A stretch of 64,000 nt of DNA. Origin: Tigriopus japonicus. Lineage: Eukaryota > Arthropoda > Copepoda > Harpacticoida > Harpacticidae. Of the stretch, positions 22,128-33,632 are shown piece after piece. The stretch lies in assembly GCA_010645155.1 (NCBI GenBank), contig CM021315.1, positions 7,368,196 through 7,432,195 of the forward strand, read 5' to 3'. Under the pieces are notes generated by a model. The model saw only the letters and a program-made list of their open reading frames with translations. It was not told the origin of the DNA and did not search any database. The stretch's first letter is position 1, and the number at the start of each line of letters is the position of its first letter. The translations under genes and the position numbers were made by a program.

Positions 22128-23505
22128 CAAGGACTCTTGAGCAAGGAAGCGACACGACATTTTTGGTCCCGCCAACTGAGGCCATTGATTGCAAGTCTGG
22201 AGATCACTCAAAACTTTAATTTGCATACTTTTACCCATTCCAAAAGCATAAAATAGATTCATATGATACCAGTTTGTATTCAAAAATATATCTGAGGTTT
22301 GATTTGTTGTATTTTTGGCAAAAAAGTCATGCACAAGTTCAATTTGTAAGAACAAAGTTTGAACAAAATATCACTTTCTTCCCAATTTTTGCTTTTTTGC
22401 ATTATATTGAATAGAAAACAAATAATTTCAGACTCTATATTACTGAACATGAATTAGGGATAGTATGAATGTAGTTCACAACTAATTTTATTAACAAATA
22501 CATAGCCTAATTTATGTTCTCATTCAGAGTCATGAATGGCATTAGGTAACACTCCACATTTTTGAAAATCAAACTATGGTGCTTAATATGACAACTTTCT
22601 TGTCTTTTCCAAGTTGGTCTGAAGATTTAAAGAACTTTCAATTGGCATGGAGAAAAATGTGTTTTCAAGAAAATATTCAGTATTGACATTGTGTCAGTCA
22701 ATGAGTAAAAGAGACCTCAAATGCTGATGTGGGAAGTCTTGATGGCTTCTTGGATATTTTGTGTTTGCTTAACTCACTGGACACTCTCATGAACTAGGTA
22801 ACTGAGTAGTATTTAAAACGGCAGAAACCTTTTGTCCATGAATGTTGGTTGTCTTGGAGATGAAACCACAGGGAACTTTCAGGTTTTGCTCCTAAACAAC
22901 ACTGAAAGAGGAGCTTGTTCTTCTATTTGTATTGTTAAGTAATAATAGTTTGTCATTGCTCTACTATTCTTTCTGAGCCACAAGCACAATGGCTTTCTTG
23001 AAATTTAGAGACCACTAGGCATTGATAAACAATTCCTTGGTAAACTGGTGGCATTGTGCCATTGCTTAAATGGTTCTTGGTCTTGATCATTGAAGCCTCA
23101 GTTCAGGAGCTCTTTTCCAACTCAAATGAAACCACAGTTTCAAAACCACTCTTTGATATGCCTCAAACACATTAGTTTGTCTTGGCACAATGCAAATACT
23201 CATTATCAAACATCCAAATCAATGTTCATAGCCAGAGCATGGGGGATTTTGGGCACTATTCACAGGCAAGTTAGGCTCAAAAAGGTTCTTTAGAGCCATA
23301 GAATCAAAGAGATAATCATGGCAACTTAAAGCACAGCTTTTCCTACCCACGGCACTTGGGTTCAAGGTGAGATGACACACAATTTAAAGCTTTTTCTCCT
23401 CTTGGCTGTTGGAACTTTCTTCGCCTTTGTTTACAGTTAGGCCTAAGTTGTCTGGAAAGGTTTGGTGAATGCAAAAGGTGACCATTCCTTGCTGGAGGGT
23501 CCTTG
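22128..23505 (+). mobile_element. 1.38-kb TIR element of unknown superfamily, copy 1
   Basis: The ends CAAGGACTCTTGAGCAAGGA and, as reverse complement at the right, CAAGGACCCTCCAGCAAGGA form imperfect inverted termini of about 28 bp. The flanks ACCTAGA (22121-22127) and GCCTAGA (23506-23512) are a 7-bp duplication with one mismatch. A second full-length copy lies in opposite orientation at 34260-35629. No transposase is recognised. A 67-codon frame (23090-23293) is matched by a 67-codon frame in the other copy, but that could simply reflect shared descent. Confidence 0.75.
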
Positions 23506-23512
23506 GCCTAGA

Positions 23513-23819
23513 TAACCAATGCCTTCACGTTTTGTGCTTTTCAGAATGAGATGTGCACAGATTATGAAGTATTGCTTGCAAGGTCATCACTTTCTGTAAA
23601 ATAAAGGAGAGTGCCTTATTTGATTTTGATAAAAAGTTGAATTTGAATATTTTCAAGAAGCGTCAATCAGAACTCAACAATCATAAACATATTTTGGCTT
23701 TTTCAGCATATTTTTCTGACGTCATTTTTTTGGTGTTGCGGATTTTTTATTACCGCTAAAAGAAATGAGATTCCCTGTAAAGAAAGTTAATTATTAACGT
23801 TACTGCATAAATTATAAAA
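23513..23819. other. No gene recognised
   Basis: Short AT-rich spacer between the TIR element and the 3' end of LINE copy 2. Confidence 0.4.
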
Positions 23820-24241
23820 TCAACATTTATATGATACTTGGTCTACCAACAAATTACTGTTGGCAGATCTGTGCAACCCTTGAATAGTGGGTTGATCAGG
23901 AATAGTATTTAAAAATTTGTCCAATCCTGTTTTAAAAGCTGTTAGAGAATCAGCTCCTACATATTCCCGACGAAGACTAATGAGCAAAAGATTGAACAAT
24001 GAAGGAGCCTCGATTCCCTTGGATTTGGAGGTGCTCTCAGAACGCACGTAAAACCTCTACGATCGCTACAACTGATCTCAAATCCTGGGTTATGACAGAG
24101 CCCATGAATGCTCTTGAAGACATAAAGTGTCAGATACCTTTCATATCTTCTCTGAGTACTGTACAGCCCTAACTTCTGGAGCCTCTCCCAATACGAGAGC
24201 TCTATCATTCCTGTTGTGTTCCTAGTAAAACATCTTTGGAC
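23820..24241 (-). pseudogene. LINE copy 2, 3' part
   Basis: Minus-strand C-terminal part of the same LINE as copy 1. It contains LSYWERLQKLGLYSTQRRYE, FKSIHGLCHNPGFE and, in a shifted frame, a LFNLLLISLRR segment and a FKTGLDKFLNTIPDQP-type C-terminus ending at 23820. This shows the 3' coding end that the gap hides in copy 1. It ends at the Mutator-like insertion; the 8-bp CTTTGGAC at 24234-24241 is the target duplication. Confidence 0.82.
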
Positions 24242-26193
24242 GATCGGTGTCCTATAACTTTAGAGCGGATCAAATGACCGACAATCAAAATAGAGCGGTT
24301 TTTTGATCGCCTTATGAAATTAGCGCGAAAATCATAAGAGAGAAAATCAAAAGAGAGCCAATACGTTTGACCGAACATCAAATTAGCGCCAATATTAACC
24401 AACGCAATCAAATTTAGAAACGATTCGGAATGTCAGTCTCACAGTAGTAGCAATTACATACTTGCTGTTGGTACAAGAAGCAAGACATGTCCGGAATTTT
24501 TACCACAACCCAAAAGGGCAAGAAAAAGTTGTGCTTTGAAGGCTTTTTCTATGTTTTCGATAAACGTTCAAAAAAAGGCGTGGATTACTGGCGTTGTGAA
24601 TCTTATCGCACTTGTTCTGCAAGGCTTCATACGATCGAAGAATTGGTTACAAAGACTGTATCTTTACGTGGCCATGGGCCAATTCCCGGAAGACGGAGCG
24701 TTCTTGACCACTTGGCCAAACTAAAAGAAGATGCTGCCTACCATCCAAATAAAAGGCCAAGAGAAATCATGACTGGTCTTGGGGAGAATTGAGTGAACTT
24801 CAACAATCGCAAATACCATCTTTGAATTCCGTTCAACAAAATATTCAAAGCATTAGAAGAATCAATATTGATTGCACACCATTGCCGAAAACCCGAGATT
24901 TTGACATCCAAAAACGTTACACATTGACTCTTGATAGAAGGCCCATTATATTTTGGGACTCTGGAAAAGAAGATCCAACTCGTATCATACTATTTGGGAC
25001 TGAAAAAAGTATTCAACACCTGAATTCAGTGAAACAATCATTTACAGATTCAACATTCGAGTCCAGCCCGGAACTGTTCTTCCAAATGTGGGCACTTCAC
25101 GGCCTTATAGGATCAAGTACTATTCCCCTCCTAATTGGCTTGACTTCAAACAAAACTCAAGAAACTTACTCTAAAATTTACGCCACTATTCGGGAAAGAA
25201 ATCCTTTCTTTGATCCGGAGAGTTTTCTCCTTGATTTGGAGCAAGCTCATATCAATGCAATCAAAACACATTATCCAAATGCACATGTGAATATTTGTCT
25301 TTTCCATCTCTCTCAAGCAGTTTATCGTCAGGTCCAGACCCTCGGATTTCAACAAGAATACATGACTGATGAACGGGTGACAGAATTTGTCAGAATGCTT
25401 CCTGCCTTAGCAATTGTGGAAAGGACCCAAGTAAAAGAGTACTTCAAAATTCTTACAACGGCAATGCCTCATCACGTTGAAGGTTTAGATGACCTGGTTA
25501 AAAGCTTTGAAACGAATTACATCGAAAGAAGAGGAGGGAGATCACCAAGGATGGCAATTGTGATGTGGAATCAATATGACAGGGTCCTGAACAAGTTGCC
25601 GCGATCCAACAATTCCATTGAAAGTTGGCATTCCCAATTTGCTTTCTTGCTCACATCCATCACTTTGGAAATGTTTCAATTTCATACAGAAAGAATTTCA
25701 GTTTCAAGAAGTGAGGCTGGGGGCATTAAACAGGGGAGAGTTATTACCGCAAAAGAAAAGAGATGTCATTCAAGATGAAAAGATATACCAACTCGCAACC
25801 AAATTCAAAGAGAAAAATCCAATTGAATATTTGAAATCGTTATCGTACACTCTTAGCCATTAAAATCAAATTATTTTCATTTTTCGCATCACATTTTCTC
25901 TAATTTTATTATCGATCAATCGTACTTGCGATCAAAAATTCCGGACATGTCTTGCTTCTTGTACCAACAGCAAGTATGTATGTAATTGCTACTACTGTGA
26001 GACTGACATTCCGAATCGTTTCTAAATTTGATTGCGTTGGTTAATATTGGCGCTAATTTGATGTTCGGTCAAACGTATTGGCTCTCTTTTGATTTTCTCT
26101 CTTATGATTTTCGCGCTAATTTCATAAGGCGATCAAAAAACCGTCCTATTTTGATTGTCGGTCATTTGATCCGCTCTAATTTGATATAGCTCC
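24242..26193 (+). mobile_element. Mutator-like (MULE/Phantom-type) transposon inside LINE copy 2
   Basis: A 1952-bp element with about 250-bp terminal inverted repeats (about 24250-24503 and 25937-26189), which share TTAGAGCGGATCAAATGACC and GACATGTCCGGAATTTTT. It is flanked by CTTTGGAC at 24234-24241 and 26194-26201. LINE copy 1 shows the uninterrupted target with a single CTTTGGAC (at about 19531). Long TIRs and 8-10 bp duplications are typical of Mutator-like elements. It encodes a FLYWCH/MULE transposase broken by frameshifts. The initiator ATG at 24487 lies inside the left TIR. Confidence 0.9.
24487..25863 (+). pseudogene. FLYWCH zinc finger - MULE transposase, two frameshifts
   Basis: First frame (24487-24792): a FLYWCH-type zinc finger with FYVFDKRSKKGVDYWRC, C-S-A-R-L-H-T and HGPIPG. 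Second frame (24789-25778): the MULE catalytic domain, with the first acidic residue in FTDSTFESSPELFFQ, HGLIGSSTIPLLIGL, the second in LLDLEQAHINAI, the CLFH motif, and a SIESWHSQF segment. The C-terminus (VIQDEKIYQLATKFKEKNP to 25863) lies in a third frame after a shift near 25730. FLYWCH plus MULE is the usual arrangement for invertebrate Phantom-type elements. With only two shifts and both TIRs intact the copy is relatively young. Sequencing error could also explain a shift. Confidence 0.85.
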
Positions 26194-26201
26194 CTTTGGA
26201 C

Positions 26202-26735
26202 CTGCTCGACCTTATTGGAGCCCCAATGGATGAAGCATATTCAAGATGCAGTTGAACAATCGACTTGTACAAGAGTTAGCATCGTAATACTATCTCTGGA
26301 CTTGAAAGTGCGATAGATCCAGCCACACGTTTGAAATGCCTTCCCCACTTTCAACTGGATATGCTCATCAAACTTTCCATCATCTTGGACGACAACTCCC
26401 AAATCCCTCATGGACGATACCTGCTCAATATCACAACCTCCCTTGTCTTTGAGCGGAACATCTAATTTTGACGCCCCATACGTCATTGTGCGGAATTTCA
26501 TCCCGTTCAATGCCATATTACTCTCGCCAACCCAAGAGTAGATTTTCTCCAAGTCCTCAACTAAATATTTTGAGTCCTGACCATTCCTTCCACAAACTAA
26601 TTTTGTGTCATCAGCATATGAAGAAATACTGGCTTTTGTTCTAAACTTGTGGAGAGGAGCAAAGAAGAGAATAAACATGAGCGGACCTAAAATTGAACCT
26701 TGTGGAACACCTGACTTGACATAATAAACTTCGAA
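26202..26735 (-). pseudogene. LINE copy 2, reverse transcriptase part
   Basis: The minus strand encodes VKSGVPQGSILGPLMF, SSYADDTK, the MALNGMKFRTMTYGASK segment and QTCGWIYRTFKSRD, nearly identical to LINE copy 1. It is 5'-truncated at about 26735, just before the GVPQG box. It is cut at its 3' side by the Mutator-like element and continues at 24241-23820. An 18-bp deletion relative to copy 1 lies near 26214, and a frameshift near 26270. Confidence 0.85.
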
Positions 26736-26744
26736 CGAAGTCAC

Positions 26745-29391
26745 AAAAAAATAGATTCGTTTGCTTTTGTTGCTAGACCTTACTTCGCCAAAAATCTAGT
26801 TGCTCACATCAGTCCATTTTTTATCCTTGGCACATTCTTCAAAACGAAGCACTTTTATTGCAATCCCACGTAATTGTTTCTGCATTACTGTCCAGATCTA
26901 AAATCCATGCTTTTGGTTTTAACATTTGAGCTTTCATGTGCCTGGAGGGTTTTCCGCTTCTTGGGGTCAAAATAGACCAGTTAAACTCAAATAACAAAGC
27001 ACCTGAGTGACTTCCTTTTATCAAATTCGGTTTCGATTAGCTGGCATTATCAGAATTGCTTACAATGAGTCTCTTTTTCTTCATTTGAATCGTTATAAGT
27101 GCACTTTTTCTATCCTTAAAAGTTTCAAACCAAATTACACAGAACGTTTCGCAATTTTCTTTTGAGATTTCACTTGTTTATTAATGTCTCGTTCACTTAA
27201 GTTCACTTACCTTAAGCCAAAATGATGGCCATTGTGAGGGTTTTGAGAACGATGGTGAAGAAAAAAAGTACGAGCAAATATATAAGCCAAGGAATCCAAA
27301 GGTTGGCGTGTTAGCTATGAAATCACAAGATTTTCAAGACTGTAAAGTATGAAAAAAGTGTCTTAAAAAACTTCTTTATACCTTGAATTTTTTTGAGTGG
27401 ATATGTTTTAGAAAACTAAGAAACTTTTGAACGGAAAAACTGTACGTAAAAACATACATGAAGTAAGATGTATGTGTTGCCTTTTAACAAATTAAAAAAA
27501 ATATTGTCATTGAGATGCATAAAATCTCTCCTTTAATCACTGAAAATAAATGCCTATTCAAAAAAAGTAATTTGTATTTTGTAATGCCATTCCTTTTTTC
27601 CAAAAGGAATTCAGGAGTAACGCGTTCCTCATTTTAGATGAAGGAACGGGAACTGTAATCCGTTCCGTTTTTCAAGGAACGGCTAGCTAAAGCCCTGAAG
27701 TTTTAATTTGTGAGGTTTTACAATTATGACTCTATGGCTTTCAAAAAAAAGTAAAACACTTAAGGTTAAGTTCTTGTTCTCATTGTGGGGACACTTTCCT
27801 TTTTGCATTATGAAAACTCGTTTGCTCGTCTTTCCTTTGTTTGTTCACCATAATTCCTCTTCATTTACCATGGAGTGTGCTTATTGCCAATAGTGTAAAA
27901 TAGATAATTTTAAATGACCTTTACAGTTTAATTGGGTATGTGCATTTACGCTACTTGAGCTTGAACTCGTGGAGACACTAGAACTTATGGATGATTTGGC
28001 AGGGCTGCCAGGCTGCAGTTTTCATTGCCATATTTGTCATAACAATTGCCGTGTGTATAAAAAAGAAATGGAAAATGGAGAATTTTGAGATTTGCTGACG
28101 CATCTTTACACTGTTTGAAGAATTAAATCCGATATTATATAAAAAAAATCTAAATTATTATAATATTTAACTCTACTTCGCTTTTGAAAGAGTATTTTTG
28201 GGCACTGTGTTAGTTTTAACCTTTGATTCAATCCTGGGGTTTATTAGTGCAGTGTTTGACATTGAATAAGAAAAGTGAAAACCTTTTGTGCAGAAAAAAT
28301 GCCATCAACATTAATGTGCAAAGTCGTAGGTGTTCCTTAATCACGTTATTTCCATTACATTTCTAATCCGAAGTCGTTGGAGGGCTCAGTGCAAGAGAAA
28401 TACAGAATGATTTGAAAAATCTAAAAAGTTGCAAAACTCCATTCACAACTTAAGAGTGCTTCTCAAGATACTGGCATTTTTCAGACTTAACACGACTGCG
28501 CTGATTAGGGACCCTATGTTAAGATAAGAGGGATTGGCAACGCTGGAAAACAAATGGAATTCAAGAACATTTAGGGCGAAGTTGCTTTGTGGTAAAACAA
28601 CTATGAATTAAAACACAATGATAAGTGATTATGAAATGTGTTTGTGAGACTAATAGCCCATCGCGATAAAGATGTTTTTAACAGAAGAATGGAACATGTC
28701 AAAATTGATATCGGACAAAAAGTTAAAAAACCTATTGAAGCACATCAAATTTTGTCAGAATAGAAAAGCTTTTTTTTAGGTTGCTATCATTGTTTTAGTC
28801 ACATTTTCTTGAATCCATAATTAGGAATTTATCTCATAAAGAAAATTGATAACTTTGCTTTGCTTATGCAGAATCAAAATTCGTTATTTAGTATTTACTG
28901 CGTCAGTAAAAGGAATCGCCAACTAGCAAAATGGTCTGAACTAAAGTGAAACTTTTCTCTTTCAAAGATGAGTCATAATGCAGAAACATGCAAAAACATA
29001 GACATTGGGAAACAATGTTTCAAACGAAACTAGAGAATAAAATTGAAAACTTAACTTGTAATTATCGCAATATTTATTAAGCAAATTATGATTTGGAAAA
29101 GGTTGCAGTTGATAATCTTTTTGACAAAATGCAACTTTTGAGTATTAGATCAAAAAAGAAATAGTTATTAAACCAATATCACAAGTAACTTTGTTTCTGC
29201 AAGCTCAGGATTCGAACCGACAAACCTGGGAGAATTTGCAAAGGAACCTGACCAAGCCTTGTTTCAATTCCAGATCAACAAACATCGTCCTCCTTGATTT
29301 TGAATCTAGCCCTGCCCTTCGTAAAGATGGTTTTTGGGAACAAATCATCAAGCATTTGATAACCTGTTCTCAGACAAATCGTCGATTAAAA
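26745..29391. other. No gene recognised upstream of paralog 1
   Basis: AT-rich. A stretch near 27600-27690 (GGAACGGGAACT, CCGTTCCG, then AGCCCTG) looks like hAT-terminal debris but no partner end is found. In-frame sequence open from 29191 to paralog 1, preceded by a pyrimidine-rich CTGCAAG/CTCAG, could be a 67-codon N-terminal extension or a 5' exon. Confidence 0.45.
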
Positions 29392-30859
29392 ATGGAAGCC
29401 AATCCTGCATTGGACAAATCGCTCAAGCATCTATTGGGCACAGCTTCATTTACCTTGGAAAACTCTGTTCCTGGGCAATGTTATCGACCTGAACTCAAGA
29501 TCATGTTCAAGGTCCCTTGGGTGTTCTTGAAAGTACCTTCATTAAGTTCTCGAGGAATTGAAAGTCGTCGAGCTTTGGCGAAATATTTGCAAGCCCATCA
29601 AGGAATCTATGTTTGCTTTGGTCATCGTGTTTTGACCCGTGAAATTTGGAATGACATGCCAAATGAACTGGAAGTGATGATTGGCGTGACCAAAATCTTA
29701 CACAAGAAACCTGGCATCACAATTGAGAGTTTGTTAAAAATTGTTAACACAGATCTTTTCCTTAAACCTCGACTTCGCAACATGGCCAGTTTGCACGAAT
29801 TTCTCTGCCGTTATTCAAACTTTTTTATCATTGAAGCAAATAGAGCGGTAAAGACCACGATTAAAAGTGAATTCTTAAATGCTCAAGAGATGAAACAAAG
29901 CACGAAAGTGAACAACCTCGTCATGATTGATTCCATTCAAAGTTTCATCAAACAACAAAAGGACCTGAAATCTTGTCCTGTCGACATTCCAAAGATTCAC
30001 GCCCATCTTCAATATCTTGGATTTGGAGTCAATGCGTCTAATCTACAAAACTTTGTTCTACAATTCTATCAAGTTCATCAAACATCCACATGGCAAACTC
30101 CTCAAAAATTTGAATTGGATCTTGTCGATTCTAAATCCGAAACTGCAGTAGCGAAAATGATCCGGGACATCATAAAGAGTTGGCCGATTAATATGGGAAT
30201 GATTCGGTCTGAATTGGAAAATCGAGGAGTTCTCTTGAGCAATTCAATGTTGAGATCTATAATGGAAACACATTTTCCCGATTATATTATTCGAAATGGC
30301 ATCGTTTTGCAAGACCACGAGCCATACAAGGCACTTGTTGAAAGGATTCTTTCTGAAAATTGTCCCATATCCATTGCCGAACTCCGAACGGCGTTGATTT
30401 CTCAAGGGCTGGTTTTATCACGGGATCTTTTGACTGAGATGGTCGTCAAAAGTTTGGAAGACTATTTCATATCTCAAGGACAAATCTATTTGCCGAATTC
30501 TGAGACATCGCAAGAAGGCAAAATTATGGCCAATTTAGTCATGGACAAAGTCCATGTCATTGTGAACGGCATTTACCCAGTTAATCTCGACGACTTGCCA
30601 ACCAAATTAGCCACCAAAGGGATCCAAATCACCCGAAGGAAACTAAAATTCTTGATTAATGAATATTCAAGTAGCCATGAATTACGTAGTAACTATTTGT
30701 ACGTTCGTGAGGATCAAAAAGATCAAGGCAAAGATTCCCCTCAAACGGTATTGGAATTGGTGATGTACTTGAAATCTTTGACTATGAACTCAAGCAACAC
30801 AATCTTGGATTCCAATGGGAGAACACTTTTCAAAAAGGATTATTTGGACAATAGAATTG
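29392..30859 (+). CDS. Paralog 1, coding exon 1: tandem winged-helix-like modules
   Basis: Family not recognised. Starts MEANPALDKSLKHLLGTASF, aligning with the start of paralog 3, and is exactly as long as exon 1 of paralog 3 (1468 nt). After an N-terminal block with IMFKVPWVFLK and GHRVLTREIWNDMP, five modules of about 55-75 residues follow. Each has the pattern P-[IV]-x-[IV]-x-x-[LI], then G-[IV]-x-[LI]-[ST], then a helix and a short hydrophobic [YF]-x-[IV]..G-x-[IV] end. This is compatible with winged-helix (LOTUS-like) folds, though that is a pattern judgement only. The exon ends at a GTGAGT donor in phase 1 (codon G|GT). The open frame continues past the donor to 31029 but resembles neither sister gene there. 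Long frame and paralog conservation support a functional gene; 710 residues with exon 2. Confidence 0.82.
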
Positions 30860-31020
30860 GTGAGTTTGTTGTGATGAAGATTAAGTCGTTCATTTTAGTT
30901 AATGAAGAAAGATTGAGATGGCTCTTTTTAAAAAATGGTCAAAATTTTGATCTTCTTGTGTGCATATCGTTTTTTTTGCATCGTAAACCTTTCATTGAGA
31001 AAAGGAAACAAAGTACCAGG

Positions 31021-31402
31021 AAGCACTGAATTTCTTGAGTGGGAAGCTAACGATGAGAATTATGATTTCTAGTAGGAAAGCATTCTTCTGTTGACGAGAC
31101 CTGGCTTGTTTTCAGCAAACTATGTACTTCAAATTTCAGTGTAATCGAATGTCGGAGTGATAAGTTATGCCTTCTCAAACTTTTGTACTGAAGATGGCAT
31201 AGAATGTATCCGTTCGCCTTTTTGTGTTAAAACAATTACCTGGAAAGTGTTGGTTCATTCATTCTAGGTAAGATTTGCGCTGAATTCTGAGAGAGCATAA
31301 CTTCGATGAGACGTTCGATTGAGCTCAAAATTGAAATAAACTGGGCAAGGTCGTGTTTGCAAAAGAACGTAATTGATTTGTTTCTATTGGCAACCATGAT
31401 TC
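31021..31402. repeat. Near-palindromic intron element, copy A (right end lost)
   Basis: Lies in the intron of paralog 1. It starts AAGCACTGAATTTCTTGAG and is self-complementary around about 31233. The right arm fades after CATGATTCT (about 31402). Two better-preserved copies lie in the intron of paralog 3 (59101-59556 and 59833-60289). Confidence 0.7.
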
Positions 31403-31775
31403 TTTTAAAAAATTCTCATCCAGTTGAAGAAGGTTCAAATTTTTGACATGGAAAAGATAATAGAAATTTGAAATGTTACGAAATATATTTGACTATTCAA
31501 ATTGCAGAAAAATGTAAAATATCGCGAGAAATGAGGAAAATAATTGGAAAAAATCGACCTAAATTTGAAAATTTTTAAGGCTTCAAAAAATGGGGAAATA
31601 GTTTAGAATCTTGAATTTTTTGAAGGTTTTAATCCACCATCTTTGATAATGCACATAAAATAAATTTCTGCCCTTCCCAATACGAGTGTCAAATTGAAGG
31701 CCTTGAAACATTACTGTGTGGAAGTCATGGTTTTGATTGCAGTTCAAATGAATTATATTTTTACAATCTTTTCAG

Positions 31776-32440
31776 GTGAGAATGCGATTTATGGAGCCCT
31801 CAAAAGCATGATAATAACCGAAGAGGGAATCGGATTGGTTCAAGCTTCAAAATCTCAAGCTGATCAGGTCTCAGCACCTGTATTGTCCAATCTAATAGAG
31901 CCATCACCAATTGCCTTCACAAGAATCAAAGACTCTTCTATTACTAAGACGAAACAACCAGATAAGGTTGTTGAAAATGAAGCTACTTCAGCTCTACCAA
32001 AGCAGTGTGATATCACTTTGGAACATCCAAAACAACCTCCAACGTCTGATGGGGAACTTGTTGTTAGTCCAATAAAGCAACCAGTTGCTCCGGTGATTCA
32101 AGATTCAAAAGCTGAAATTGATGGGGCCACGTGTTTGACGGCAAATCCAATATCAGAAGATGCCGACACATGTCCGGATGATAACGGGTTGTCCCAAGAC
32201 AAAGTAATTCAGAACTTCCCTGAATGGGCCATGTATTTAGAAGAAGCCTTGGAAATCACCGAAGACGGAATTAACACTGCTCATTTGGAAGACAAGAAGC
32301 CAGAGACAACGAGAGAAGAGGCAACAAACGCAATACCAGAGCATTTCCAAGCTTCAAATCAAGTTCGTCGACGAATTTATTCAGGTCTTCCTGATGGAAA
32401 TAGAAAATCCAAAGATAAAGATAACTGTAGTGTGTCCTAA
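31776..32440 (+). CDS. Paralog 1, coding exon 2: acidic tail with CaaX box
   Basis: Begins after a consensus acceptor (TCTTTTCAG at 31775) in phase 1, matching the exon 1 donor. It opens with ENAIYGALKSMIITEEGIGL, conserved in paralog 2. A low-complexity, proline- and acid-rich stretch follows, then IQNFPEWAMYLEEALEITED, the family's conserved tail motif. The C-terminus is basic and ends D-N-C-S-V-S, a CaaX box with serine at X, which farnesyltransferase normally recognises. Prenylation and membrane anchoring are inferred from that motif. An AATAAA at 32533 follows the stop by 93 nt. Together the exons give 710 residues. Confidence 0.8.
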
Positions 32441-32532
32441 AATGAGACGTTTTTCGGAATACTTCTGCACTTTCGGGTTCATATTGTCATCGAATTTACA
32501 TGATATGAATGCGGAATCGAACAAAATGTATG

Positions 32533-32538
32533 AATAAA
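32533..32538 (+). promoter_or_regulatory. Polyadenylation signal of paralog 1
   Basis: AATAAA 93 nt after the stop codon of exon 2. Confidence 0.55.
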
Positions 32539-32928
32539 GTATTATTTTTAAATTCATTATTTTCTAGTAACTTGAAAAAATCCACTTTTCTTGACTCAAT
32601 TCTTAAAGAGCCAAATTGCAGAAAAATAATAACTTGAACGATGTAATCCACGGAGCAATGAGTTACAACCAAAAAAAAATCAAAGGCCCATTCCCAATCC
32701 TCAATCAACATTCGAGGCACTTTGTGTCACATTATCGGATATTTATTTAACTCCATTGCAGGTAAAATCCCTTTAAGGTTGACTAATGGAGAAGGAGTTT
32801 TTTTGTGTGGGCTATGCCAAGATTCAACTAAAAACCACTCGCAGTTCCCATTTGGGTGGGGTCCCTCCGCCAACATTTTTGGCGCTGTAGTTCCTCTGAA
32901 ACCGATAAATGTAGTGATGTTCCGAACC

Positions 32929-33030
32929 AAAGGCTAGTTTTTTAAGCGCAAAGATCGATCTCAAGATCGAACTTACAGTACTAAAGTACGACCTTAAGAT
33001 CGATCTTTGCGTCTTAAAAAACTAGCCTCA
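32929..33030. repeat. 102-bp palindromic mini-element, copy 2
   Basis: Almost identical to 2893-2994 (shared core AGGCTAGTTTTTTAAGCGCA, then GATC-rich arms). It splits the left end of the hAT-like element between GAACC and GGAGTG. The reference for the empty site is the related end at about 33345-33377. Confidence 0.8.
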
Positions 33031-33079
33031 GGAGTGTTGCCAGTTTTGACTCGGAAGTTTATCGCTATTAAAATGGGAA

Positions 33080-33377
33080 TACTGATGTGTTTCGAGTTGG
33101 ATTTTTGGTCGAGTTTTGCCACTTTGGATTTTAAGGTCAAAAAGTTGACCCTCAACTAATCTTCTTAACTAGAGACGCCATAAAATATGGCAGCACTGCC
33201 AACTCGAAATCCAAAAGTATAACTACTGATGGAACTCGAAATCGAACTAGTTCGAGTGTTGCCAAATTGGTCCCTGTTTAGGTCTTTTTAAAAACGTTCA
33301 AAACAACCTGCCCTAATCAACAATGATAAAATTCCGAGTAAAAAATGGCAGCACTCCCGGTTCGAAACACATCACTA
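33080..33377 (+). mobile_element. hAT-like element, self-inserted copy, 298 bp
   Basis: The ends TACTGATGTGTTTCGAG and, inverted, TAGTGATGTGTTTCGAA are flanked by a perfect 8-bp duplication AATGGGAA (33072-33079 and 33378-33385). The target is the sister copy 32912-33624. No coding capacity. Confidence 0.87.
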
Positions 33378-33632
33378 AATGGGAAGGTTGTATTGAACTT
33401 TTTGAAAAGACCTAAACAGGGACCAATTGGGCAACACTCGAACTAGTTCGATTTCGAGTTCCATCGATAGTTATAAAAATGGATTTCGAGTTGGCAGTGC
33501 TGCCATATTTTATGGCAGATAAGGTCTATTGCTTGTTGAAAAGTTTAGTTGCGGTCAGGTTTTTGACCCTAAAAAACCAAAATGGCAAAACTCTACCAAA
33601 AATCCAACTCGAAACACATCAGTAGATAAATG

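Larger units (their letters stand above)
32912..33624 (-). mobile_element. hAT-like element (TASTGATGTG family), host copy
   Basis: The ends TAGTGATGT (32912) and CATCAGTA (33624) are flanked by a perfect 8-bp duplication GATAAATG (32904-32911 and 33625-33632). The element is interrupted twice: by the 102-bp palindromic mini-element at 32929-33030 and by another copy of its own family at 33080-33377 in opposite orientation. The two copies together create an apparent large palindrome. No transposase is recognised. Confidence 0.85.

Noticed and set aside
27580..27690. hAT terminal debris with GGAACGGGAACT and AGCCCTG
   Set aside because: Suggestive of a hAT end but no opposite end or target duplication was found.
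30860..31029. C-terminal continuation of paralog 1 past 30859
   Set aside because: A GTGAGT donor at the homologous position, shared phase with the sisters, and no similarity of the extension to paralogs 2 and 3 indicate intron read-through.
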